A stretch of DNA of 22,863 nucleotides, from positions 1 through 22,863 of the forward strand of contig CAKQMB010000022.1 of NCBI GenBank assembly GCA_934254825.1, in the 5' to 3' direction. Under the pieces are notes generated by a model. That model saw nothing but the letters and a program-made list of their open reading frames with translations, was not told the origin of the DNA and searched no databases. This DNA is from an uncultured Clostridia bacterium (lineage in GTDB: Bacteria > Bacillota > Clostridia > Christensenellales > Borkfalkiaceae). The position numbers and the translations under genes were made by a program. This document shows, piece after piece, positions 16,328-22,863 of this stretch. How positions within the stretch are numbered: position 1 is the first letter of the stretch; every line of letters begins with the position of its first letter.

Positions 16328-17296
16328 TCAGTCCTCGCTCGGTCCGTATTTTTCGAGAAGCCATTTGACGAGAAGCGTCATCGGCACGGCGACCGCCGTA
16401 AGCACCAATCCCAAAGCCGCAAGCTCGGGATATTCCGCCTTCGATTTCGCGCCCTGAGCTTTTAAGTAAAGATAGAAACCTACGCTCTGCACGTTTATCG
16501 GCGCGCCTTCGCTCCATCCGTAAAAAGAGAATACGTTATACTGGTTGGTAAACATCGCCGCCACGCCCGTTATTAAAAACACCGAGAGCGTGGGGTAAGT
16601 AAGCGGAAGAGTTACATACCAGAATTCTTTTATTCCGCTCGCTCCGTCGAGCTTAGCCGCTTCGGAAATTTCGGGCGAAATGGAAATCATTTTGTTGGAA
16701 TACATAAGTACGGACGTTCCGAAGCTTATCCACAGGTTATAAAACATAACCGCGGCGTACTTCCCTTTATCCGTTCCGCTGAACAGACCGACGGCGTTTT
16801 CGACGTGGAAAACGTTTGTCAGAAGTTTCGGAAGAGCCTTATCGGTGAACTGAAAGAACAGCACCGTCGTCGTTACCGCCGACAATATCGACGGCATAAA
16901 GAGAAGGACTCTGAACGTTCCCGCCGCGAACATTTTCTTATAAATGTAATAAGAAAAGAACAACCCGAGCGGAACGCTCACGCAGTGCATTATAAGGAAC
17001 GACTTTACGGAACACCATACACGCAGTTTCATCTGATCGGTTGCAAGCAGTCTGAAAACCTCTTCAAAATTCCACAGTCCCCAGGTTACCGTTGCGGGCC
17101 TTGTCGTTATATCTATTTTCTGAAACGCCAATAAGAACGAGTTGGCGTTTACCGCGATATAAAATATCACGAATTGGAGAACGGGCCACACCATAAACGC
17201 TATATAGCATATAAGATCGTTCCTCTTCCCTTTACTCAGCCCGTTTTTCTCCGATTTCCGGCGTTGTATCGCATTTTCCGCTTTGCTTTGAGACAT
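16328..17296 (-). CDS. ABC sugar transporter permease (CUT1, UgpA/LplB type)
   Basis: This 322-residue protein has a basic N-terminus followed by a first membrane span at about 28-50 (YIAFMVWPVLQFVIFYIAV) and about five more. The EAA coupling loop is SEAAKLDGASGIKEFW at about 211-226, followed by VTLPLTYPTLS. Its length and the conserved N-terminal position of the first span fit the larger permease of CUT1 systems. AGGAGA precedes the ATG. No ATP-binding subunit is encoded in the window, so a shared MsmK-type ATPase elsewhere in the genome is inferred, as is common in Bacillota. Confidence 0.93.
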   Translation of the reverse strand: MSQSKAENAIQRRKSEKNGLSKGKRNDLICYIAFMVWPVLQFVIFYIAVNANSFLLAFQKIDITTRPATVTWGLWNFEEVFRLLATDQMKLRVWCSVKSFLIMHCVSVPLGLFFSYYIYKKMFAAGTFRVLLFMPSILSAVTTTVLFFQFTDKALPKLLTNVFHVENAVGLFSGTDKGKYAAVMFYNLWISFGTSVLMYSNKMISISPEISEAAKLDGASGIKEFWYVTLPLTYPTLSVFLITGVAAMFTNQYNVFSFYGWSEGAPINVQSVGFYLYLKAQGAKSKAEYPELAALGLVLTAVAVPMTLLVKWLLEKYGPSED

Positions 17297-17336
17297 TTAT
17301 TTCTCCTGAATGTATATTTTCCGTTTATTCTCTTTC

Positions 17337-17365
17337 AGCCGAGCGGAATTTTCATCCGCCCGGCT
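17337..17365 (-). promoter_or_regulatory. Stem-loop between binding-protein and permease genes
   Basis: An 11-pair stem (17337-17347 with 17355-17365) encloses a 7-base loop. The one non-Watson-Crick position is A-C on the plus strand but G-U in the minus-strand transcript, so the stem is continuous only in that RNA. No T run follows in the minus direction. It starts about 27 bases after the binding-protein stop. A 3'-stabilising hairpin that raises binding-protein mRNA above permease mRNA, as at malE-malF, is the likely role. Confidence 0.6.
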
Positions 17366-17391
17366 TATATTTTTGTTTTTGTTTATGTTTT

Positions 17392-19077
17392 TCAGTTTTT
17401 AGGCCAATTTGCTTTAAAGTATTCGTAAATACCCGAGAAATAGCTTTCTACGGAGAATTCCTTTTTAGCGTCCGCCGCCGCTTTGAACGCGTTAAGCGGA
17501 GTATCGTCGTGAGACGTTGTCCCTGCTTTCATGGATTTGTACAATTCATCGAGTTGGAACATAGACTGATTGTTCGCGTAAACCTTGTTTTTGGAGGCAA
17601 GGTAAACGACGTCGGAATTTTGTCTTACATCATAGAGAGATTGACCGAACGCGGACAACGAGTTATACTCATCGGTAGTAAGCGTGTAGTTAAAACCTTT
17701 GAACGTGTTGGTTTCCTGCGTGAACTTAACAAGCATTTTGTCGGAATTCACGAATTGCAAAAAGTCCTTTGCCGCTTCCAGTTTTTCGGAAGCAATAGTA
17801 CTCTTTATGAAAGACATAGCCGAATGTCTGTCGTATAAAACGTTTTTGTTTCCTTCCGCGACTTTTTCTTCCGTAGCCTTGGGAAGGGGCATCCAACCGA
17901 ACTTTCTGTCTCCCGCTTCGAGTTTTTTAATCGTTTCGCTCGCTTCCATCGACCACCAGTCGCCGTCGATAATCATTCCGATACGTTTGCCTTCGTCTTT
18001 CGACATCAGGAATCTGTCCTGAGCGTCGAGATTTGAATCGGACTCGGAGAACGCGTAAGACGTGTTGTAATACTTCGAATTTCCGAGAAGTCGTCCGAAG
18101 AATTTAAGCGACTGATAAATACCTTCCTGTCTGAAAAGCTCGTAGCCGTTTTCGTCCGTAATCGTAGTTGCGGTTGCGTCTTTTACGAAATCGCCGTTTA
18201 CGATTTTTCCGAGTCCCGACGCCGTTCCGTCGAAGTTGAGCAGCATAAGAGCTTGTTCGAGACCCTCATAATCCGCCGCAAGGGTGGAAAGGAAAGAGGT
18301 TACATGCTGGTTTCTGTACTGACCGGACCAATCCATAGGAATGATGTTCAGAACGGACATACGCTCGCAAAGAGTGAAGAATTCATCGTAAGTTGCGGGA
18401 AGTCCGTCGTCGTAAGTTCCCGCTTTTCCGTCGGGACCGTTGCTCTTTTTATCGGTTTTGCTCGTAACGAAATAATCTTTCAGGTCGGTTATCGTTGCGG
18501 GAACGTTTTCTTTTGCTCTGAAATAAAGATTTTTCTCCTCGAACAAATCCATATCGTAAATAATTCCGTATGTTCCCGAATAATGCGGCAACGCGTAATA
18601 TTTTCCGTCATCCGTTTTCCATGCGGATTTCTGCTGATCGGAAAGTTTGGATTCGAGCGTTTTGTTGTCATAAGGATTAACGCCCGTAACGATATCCGAA
18701 ATATCCGCCATTACGTCATCGCTGACATAGGGAAGGTAAGGAACGTGCTCGACGAAATAAATTTCGCTTTCGCCGCTCTTTATAATTCCCGCTTCCATAC
18801 TCGGTCTGTCGGTTTTTATCTGGATCTGAATACCCGTTTTGTCGCCGTATTTTGTGTTTTTGTGTAATTCCTCGTATTCCGCTTTTACTCCGTTAAGCCA
18901 CGAAGAACCGTATCCGCCGTTGTAGTTGACGACGTACAACTGCAATTTTCCCGAGTTTACGCTCTCGTTCGGGGTCGTACTGTTCGTGTTCGACTCTCCG
19001 CCGCCGCAAGCGACAAGCGTGAAAGTCGCAGCCGCCGCGAGAACGATTGACGTTAATTTTGTTTTGAATTTTTTCAT
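17392..19077 (-). CDS. ABC transporter solute-binding lipoprotein (CUT1)
   Basis: This 561-residue lipoprotein has signal peptide SIVLAAAATFTLVACGGG with the lipobox cysteine at 24, then a Ser/Thr/Asn linker. The mature part begins with a strand KLQLYVVNYNGGYGSSWLNG and has the periplasmic-binding fold typical of extracellular sugar-binding proteins. Characteristic stretches are KYYALPHYSGTYGIIYDMDL (about 150-170), GMIIDGDWW (about 367-375) and AAKDFLQFVNSDKM (about 438-451). At 561 residues it is longer than MalE-like proteins of about 400, as in LplA-type proteins for larger oligosaccharides. AGGAGG lies 8 bases before the ATG. It precedes the two permeases and is separated from them by a stem-loop. 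Confidence 0.93.
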   Translation of the reverse strand: MKKFKTKLTSIVLAAAATFTLVACGGGESNTNSTTPNESVNSGKLQLYVVNYNGGYGSSWLNGVKAEYEELHKNTKYGDKTGIQIQIKTDRPSMEAGIIKSGESEIYFVEHVPYLPYVSDDVMADISDIVTGVNPYDNKTLESKLSDQQKSAWKTDDGKYYALPHYSGTYGIIYDMDLFEEKNLYFRAKENVPATITDLKDYFVTSKTDKKSNGPDGKAGTYDDGLPATYDEFFTLCERMSVLNIIPMDWSGQYRNQHVTSFLSTLAADYEGLEQALMLLNFDGTASGLGKIVNGDFVKDATATTITDENGYELFRQEGIYQSLKFFGRLLGNSKYYNTSYAFSESDSNLDAQDRFLMSKDEGKRIGMIIDGDWWSMEASETIKKLEAGDRKFGWMPLPKATEEKVAEGNKNVLYDRHSAMSFIKSTIASEKLEAAKDFLQFVNSDKMLVKFTQETNTFKGFNYTLTTDEYNSLSAFGQSLYDVRQNSDVVYLASKNKVYANNQSMFQLDELYKSMKAGTTSHDDTPLNAFKAAADAKKEFSVESYFSGIYEYFKANWPKN

Positions 19078-19199
19078 TTTTATTTCCTCCTGTTGGATTT
19101 CTATAATATGCGGATCTTTCGCGATTTCTCGCTCTTTACCGTTATTACCTTGTTTATCCGATATCAGTGTTTATCCTGTTTCGGCTTTTAAGAGTTTTT

Positions 19200-19221
19200 C
19201 CTTTCGTCGTCAGACGAAAGG
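19200..19221 (-). promoter_or_regulatory. Stem-loop in the mannosidase to binding-protein gap
   Basis: A perfect 9-base inverted repeat (19200-19208 with 19213-19221) has a 4-base loop. On the minus strand it is followed by AAAAACTC rather than a T run, so it does not look like an intrinsic terminator for the operon. It may be a processing site or protect the 5' end of the downstream transcript. The rest of the 192-base gap has no convincing promoter; TATTAT at about 19104-19109 lacks a matching -35. Confidence 0.5.
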
Positions 19222-19234
19222 AGGGACGTCCCTC
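19221..19234. repeat. 14-base perfect palindrome GAGGGACGTCCCTC
   Basis: This perfect dyad abuts, and shares one base with, the neighbouring stem-loop. It lies about 35 bases after the mannosidase stop. It could be a protein operator or a second short RNA hairpin; the sequence does not decide. Confidence 0.5.
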
Positions 19235-19269
19235 GATTTTCAATATCTTCGCTTCGGTTTCTCGCAGAC

Positions 19270-21678
19270 TCAGTCTTCCCACTCGTCCGCAAAAGTTTTT
19301 ATCGTTATTTCTTTTTCGGCGAGTTTCCTTTCCGATATGACTTCGATTTTTCTGCGTTCCCCGCATTCCATATCGAAGAAATTGTCTTCGAAGGTAATTC
19401 CCGTATTGTCGGGCGTATCGAGAAAAACGGTTCTCGCAAAGCTTTTTGCGGCTATATTTATAATGTAAACGTACTTGCCGTCTCTTTCTTCTTCGGTTAT
19501 CGCGGTTTCTACGTCCGTTTTCCAGCCGAAATTCCAACCGTCTACAAAATAAGAGTCGGACAGATACGTTTTTTCTTCGGTTTTAAACTCCGCGATCAGA
19601 TAATCGCAAGCTATCGCATTATGTATTTCGGATTTTACCGCGCCGCCTGCTTTAACGGTTATTTCACTTTCCGTTTCAAAAACGATTTCGCCGCCTATGG
19701 TCTTTCCTATAAGCGTCAACACGCCGTAAACGTCATCGTTTTTATCATTCACAACGCACGCGCATAACTCGCCGTTGACCTTGGTAATTATGGCGTTAAT
19801 CGACTTATAGGCGCGCTTTTGATAATAGTAAATCGGTTTTTTCTCCAAGTAAAAATCAACCGTAGCCCATGTTCCGCAGCCCCAGGTGTCGTTGAACATC
19901 CAGTTCATAAACCCGTTGCAAAAACCGCCCGCGCGAGCCTGATCTATTTCCGCGCGCATGATTTCGCCTTGCGCGATCATCGATTTTTTAACGAAATCCT
20001 TTGCGTCTTTGACTTCTCCGAAAAGTTCGCCCGCGTACTTTTTCTCTTTGGTAAGGAACGTTTCCTTAGGCTCGGGAAGATACGGGTTGTCCACGAAATG
20101 ATATTCGAGAATGTTTCCGAGTTTTTCGATTTCTTCCTCGGGCGCAAATCTTCTCAGACTTCTCAATCGCGACGGACCTAAATCCACACATTCGGAAATA
20201 AACGTCGTCCGCCCCGAAACGATATAATCTCTGAAATTCTTCGCGTCGTCCGCCGCAAGAACCTTTTCAAGACAACCGTCGTGAACGTCTCCGGTAGTTT
20301 GCGTCCAGATGTTGTCTATAACAGAATATGGGCTGTCGTAAATGTACGGGATCTCGGGGCAAAGCTCGGCGCAATAGCCGTGAAGAACATAATAAAGCAA
20401 ATCAAAATTACTTTTCCATTCAAGCATTTCGTTGCCGCCGCACAAAATCGCGAGACTCGGATGATTTCTTATACGTTTAAGCTGATATTCCGCTTCTTTG
20501 CGGACTTTATCGACAAAATCATTCTCAAACGGAATTTCCGAACATGCGAACGGAAAATCCTGCCATACGAGTATTCCGTTTTCGTCGCAAAGGTCGTAAA
20601 ATTCGTCTTTTTCGTAAATTCCCCCGCCCCAGACTCTTAAAATATTATAGTTGGCTTCTTTTGCGTATTCTATAAGTTTTCCGTACGTTTCCGATTTCGC
20701 CGCGCCTAAAAGCGCGTTCACGGGAACGAAGTTCGAACCTTTTGCGAATATTTTTATTCCGTTTACGATTATTCCGAACGAATAACCGTCCGTTCCGACA
20801 GGTTTCCGCTCTAATTTTACTTCCTTTATCCCGAATCTGCCGCTTTTATTGTCGGTCTGTTCGCCGTTTTTTAACAGCTTTATTTCGTAACCGTATAAAT
20901 TCTGCTCGCCGTAGCCGTTCGGATACCAAAGTTTCGGATTTTCTATTTTAAAATTTATAAGGCTGGCGTGCTGAGTTACGTTATAATTCTTTTTTTCGCC
21001 GTTTACGTTTACTTCGAGAACATATTTATCCTTGTCCGAATAAACCGTTCCGCCCTTTTTATCGAGCGTTACCATCACGGACACGTCGCCGCTTATATCC
21101 GATTTTATCCTTACGTCGCATATACTTATTTCATCACGGAACTCGATGCGGCACGGAAGCCATATCCCCGCCGTAGGACAATCGGGAGCCCAATCCCAGC
21201 CGAACTGACACTGCGCTTTCCTTATCGCAAGTCTGCGCTGCCCGAACAGCGCGCGATAATTATATGCTTTTTCCTTCACATATTCCGTCGCGGGAAATAT
21301 CTTCACTTCCAGAACGTTGCCGATTTCTTTTAAAAGGCTTTTAACGTCGAAGTCATAACGCAGAAACATATCGTCGGTTTTCCCGATCAGAACCCCGTTG
21401 AGCGTTATTTCCGAAACAGTATCGATCCCCTCGAAAACAAGCACCGCTCTTTCGGCTTTAAGGTCGCTTTTCGAAACGTCGAAAGTCGTGGCGTATTTCC
21501 ACGTTTTATCGAAAAGCGGTCTGATTTTTTCGAGATTATCGCCGTATAAAGGATCGTCGATCATTCCCGCCGAATAAAGGTCGTTAAAAACGTCGCCCGG
21601 GACCGTCGTTTCGATTTTTCCGCCGTCTTCCCCCGTCAATATCCAGTTTTTTAAAGTTTTTACCTGCATTATATTCAT
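19270..21678 (-). CDS. GH2 beta-mannosidase, cytoplasmic
   Basis: This 802-residue enzyme should hydrolyse terminal beta-mannosides. The N-terminal jelly-roll (about 10-190) carries the beta-mannosidase hallmark AIRKAQCQFGWDWAPDCPTA (about 152-171). The barrel starts near NGIKIFAKGSNFVPVNAL (about 306-323). The acid/base is Glu417 in ILCGGNEMLEW and the likely nucleophile is Glu496 in TTFISECVDLG. MFNDTWGCGTWATVDFY near 594-610 matches the family substrate loop. No signal peptide is present. I start at the ATG at 21678 (MNIMQVKTLKNW), which matches family N-termini; ATGs at 21669 and 21714 are possible and no ribosome site is strong. This is the first gene after the main promoter, and its expected product links the locus to mannose-containing glycans. 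Confidence 0.9.
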   Translation of the reverse strand: MNIMQVKTLKNWILTGEDGGKIETTVPGDVFNDLYSAGMIDDPLYGDNLEKIRPLFDKTWKYATTFDVSKSDLKAERAVLVFEGIDTVSEITLNGVLIGKTDDMFLRYDFDVKSLLKEIGNVLEVKIFPATEYVKEKAYNYRALFGQRRLAIRKAQCQFGWDWAPDCPTAGIWLPCRIEFRDEISICDVRIKSDISGDVSVMVTLDKKGGTVYSDKDKYVLEVNVNGEKKNYNVTQHASLINFKIENPKLWYPNGYGEQNLYGYEIKLLKNGEQTDNKSGRFGIKEVKLERKPVGTDGYSFGIIVNGIKIFAKGSNFVPVNALLGAAKSETYGKLIEYAKEANYNILRVWGGGIYEKDEFYDLCDENGILVWQDFPFACSEIPFENDFVDKVRKEAEYQLKRIRNHPSLAILCGGNEMLEWKSNFDLLYYVLHGYCAELCPEIPYIYDSPYSVIDNIWTQTTGDVHDGCLEKVLAADDAKNFRDYIVSGRTTFISECVDLGPSRLRSLRRFAPEEEIEKLGNILEYHFVDNPYLPEPKETFLTKEKKYAGELFGEVKDAKDFVKKSMIAQGEIMRAEIDQARAGGFCNGFMNWMFNDTWGCGTWATVDFYLEKKPIYYYQKRAYKSINAIITKVNGELCACVVNDKNDDVYGVLTLIGKTIGGEIVFETESEITVKAGGAVKSEIHNAIACDYLIAEFKTEEKTYLSDSYFVDGWNFGWKTDVETAITEEERDGKYVYIINIAAKSFARTVFLDTPDNTGITFEDNFFDMECGERRKIEVISERKLAEKEITIKTFADEWED

Positions 21679-21743
21679 TCTCGCGCGCAGACCGGAAAAT
21701 GCCCGTAACGACATTTTTCCGATAGTCTCGTTTTTCCTAGCAT

Positions 21744-21772
21744 ATTATAACTCGTTTTTTTTACCCATTCAA
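21744..21772 (-). promoter_or_regulatory. Sigma-A type promoter for the minus-strand operon
   Basis: On the minus strand TTGAAT (21767-21772) is followed after exactly 17 bases by TATAAT (21744-21749). Transcription would begin near 21737, giving a leader of about 60 bases before the mannosidase start. The spacer holds a run of eight A residues on the minus strand. It is the best promoter in the window and the likely driver of the whole leftward convoy. Confidence 0.75.
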
Positions 21773-21825
21773 CTCTATAATTCTCCTTAGTTTTACTATT
21801 TTTACTCATTTTGGATTGTTTTACT
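21759..21825. promoter_or_regulatory. Candidate operator: repeated TTTTAC boxes between divergent promoters
   Basis: On the plus strand TTTTACT occurs at 21791, 21800 and 21819, and TTTTACC at 21759. The copies lie between and on the edges of the two divergent promoters, where an AraC-family activator would be expected to bind direct repeats. The region is AT-rich, so chance repetition is possible. Confidence 0.35.
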
Positions 21826-21853
21826 TCACTTTCGTTACTATTTATGCTACAAT
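21825..21853 (+). promoter_or_regulatory. Promoter of the AraC-family regulator gene
   Basis: TTCACT (21825-21830) is followed after 17 bases by TACAAT (21848-21853), with an extended -10 TG at 21845-21846. Transcription would start near 21860, about 29 bases before the ATG. The -35 regions of the two divergent promoters are about 52 bases apart. Confidence 0.6.
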
Positions 21854-21888
21854 GCATACAAAAAGGATTACTGCTTAAAGGAGTTTTT

Positions 21889-22719
21889 ATGGACGCCGTT
21901 CGTTTACCGTTTGAATCGCCGACGGATAAAATCATGTTTCATATGTACCACAACGCATATCCGACGTATCACACCCACATAGACTTCTGGGAATTTATGT
22001 TTATATCGGAAGGTTCAATCATCCATAAGATCAACGGACAGATCCGGAAGCTGAACAAAAACACCCTTTGCGTGATCCGCCCCGCAGACAGGCACTGTAT
22101 GATTCAGTCGCCGCAGACCTCGTCGCTTCACTTCAATCTTGCTCTGCGTTCCGAATATCTCAAAGACATTTTTTCAGGCTTCGGACTCGAACTCTACGAC
22201 AAGCTTTTAAAAGACGATTTCATAGAATATAACGTATCTCCGAATATCGCGGAATTACTCGTAAAATATTCCGACAATATACTCTGCGCCGACTCGGCAA
22301 ACACAAAAATCCAGGCTATGACTCTTTACCTGATGCCTGTTTTGCAGGAGATTTGTTCGCATTATCTTACCAATAAAGGTATTAAAAGGCAATATTGTTT
22401 CTGTACGAACGAACTCATTCAACTGCTGAACGACCCATCGAATTTAAGCCTGAGCGTTTCCGAACTCGCTAAAAAATGCGGCTACTCATATTCTCACATA
22501 AACCGAGTTTTCACTCGCGATATCGGAATAACGCCGACCGATTATCTGAAAAAAAAGAAACTTAACTACGCTCAGGAACTTATGCTTCATTCGGATATGT
22601 CGATGAACGAGATCTCGTTTAAAATAGGTTACAGCGGTTATTCGCACTTTTCGGACTTTTTCAAAGGGATGACCTCATACACACCCGTAGAATGGCTGAA
22701 ATATATACGCAATCTTTAA
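21889..22719 (+). CDS. AraC-family transcriptional regulator
   Basis: This 276-residue protein has an N-terminal cupin-like sensor domain with YHTHIDFWEFMFISEG at about 27-42, where the histidines lie in the sugar-binding pocket of such domains. A C-terminal AraC DNA-binding domain (about 188-275) contains both helix-turn-helix units: LSVSELAKKCGYSYSHINRV and MSMNEISFKIGYSGYSHFSD, followed by TPVEWLKYIR. The ATG at 21889 is chosen because AAAGGAG lies 5 bases upstream; the frame extends further but without a ribosome site. It is divergent from the main operon and probably activates it, and itself, in response to a glycan breakdown product. It is followed after 43 bases by the phosphorylase gene with no terminator between. 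Confidence 0.93.
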   Translation: MDAVRLPFESPTDKIMFHMYHNAYPTYHTHIDFWEFMFISEGSIIHKINGQIRKLNKNTLCVIRPADRHCMIQSPQTSSLHFNLALRSEYLKDIFSGFGLELYDKLLKDDFIEYNVSPNIAELLVKYSDNILCADSANTKIQAMTLYLMPVLQEICSHYLTNKGIKRQYCFCTNELIQLLNDPSNLSLSVSELAKKCGYSYSHINRVFTRDIGITPTDYLKKKKLNYAQELMLHSDMSMNEISFKIGYSGYSHFSDFFKGMTSYTPVEWLKYIRNL

Positions 22720-22762
22720 AAATCAGGCGAGCAAATCCGAGTCCCGATAAAAGGAAATAAAA

Positions 22763-22863
22763 ATGCAATCGAATTACAAAGAATATTACGAATTTAACGA
22801 TAGCGCGGACGAAGTTATTTTTCACCGTCACGATATGCCCTCGCCCTGGATAAATTATCTCAC
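22763..22863 (+). CDS. Probable GH94-type glycoside phosphorylase, N-terminal fragment
   Basis: Thirty-three codons are visible from the ATG at 22763 to the window edge, preceded by AAGGAA. The sequence contains EFNDSADEVIFHRHDMPSPW followed by INYL. GH94 enzymes such as cellobiose phosphorylases start with a short region in which an acidic segment, a few beta-strand residues and a [RD]P-x-P-W-[IV]-N-Y-L motif occur in this order. The match is short, so the family call is tentative and no substrate can be given. No signal peptide is present, which fits intracellular phosphorolysis of an imported disaccharide. Confidence 0.6.
   Translation, partial: MQSNYKEYYEFNDSADEVIFHRHDMPSPWINYL

Noticed and set aside
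19090..19140. A promoter for the binding-protein gene using TATTAT near 19104-19109
   Set aside because: No hexamer resembling TTGACA occurs 16-18 bases upstream, so I do not call a promoter.
21679..21714. A 12-residue N-terminal extension of the beta-mannosidase from the ATG at 21714
   Set aside because: Its ribosome site is poor and the added residues do not resemble the family N-terminus. It remains possible because the leader from the promoter would still be 23 bases.
21811..21888. A 26-residue N-terminal extension of the AraC regulator
   Set aside because: It would cover the -35 and -10 of the gene's own promoter and lacks a ribosome site; AAAGGAG clearly serves the ATG at 21889.

Overview
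The window looks like a glycan-utilisation locus from an anaerobic, Gram-positive gut-type bacterium (Bacillota, probably a clostridial lineage). The reasons are strong AGGAGG-type ribosome sites, four lipoproteins with lipoboxes, a CUT1 sugar transporter with its ATPase encoded elsewhere, an AraC-type regulator and the absence of any outer-membrane (SusC/TonB) component. A closer placement, such as a Christensenellales-like lineage suggested by the Ser/Glu-rich linkers after the lipoboxes, is only a guess.

Layout. Almost everything lies on the minus strand in one dense convoy. It starts at a well-formed sigma-A promoter (TTGAAT, 17 bases, TATAAT, at 21744-21772) and runs leftwards for more than 21 kb. 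Gene order is: GH2 beta-mannosidase (19270-21678); solute-binding lipoprotein (17392-19077); two permeases (16328-17296, 15416-16312); a 1027-residue secreted Ig/lectin-like protein (12249-15332); a DUF4838 lipoprotein (10257-12233); two large lipoproteins with repeated GLUG-like modules (6984-10241 and 3513-6959); GH78 alpha-L-rhamnosidase (1359-3446); an FAD-dependent oxidoreductase (215-1381); and the first 35 codons of another gene at the left edge. On the plus strand, sharing the same intergenic region, are an AraC-family regulator (21889-22719) and the start of a likely GH94 phosphorylase (22763 onward).

How the parts may work together (inference). Four large exported proteins would sit on the cell surface and hold or trim a mannose- and rhamnose-containing glycan. 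The binding lipoprotein and permeases would import oligosaccharides. The mannosidase, rhamnosidase and phosphorylase lack signal peptides and would finish breakdown in the cytoplasm. The oxidoreductase may modify a released sugar or aglycone. The AraC protein would sense an intermediate and control the divergent promoters.

The most interesting part is the block at 3513-15332: four consecutive exported proteins of unassigned role, about 12 kb, in line with an ABC sugar importer. Two of them are built from four copies of one module. Stem-loops after the binding-protein gene, after the last module lipoprotein and between mannosidase and binding protein suggest segmental control of transcript abundance. 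No rRNA, tRNA, CRISPR array, insertion sequence or phage gene was seen, and no gap exceeds 300 bases.
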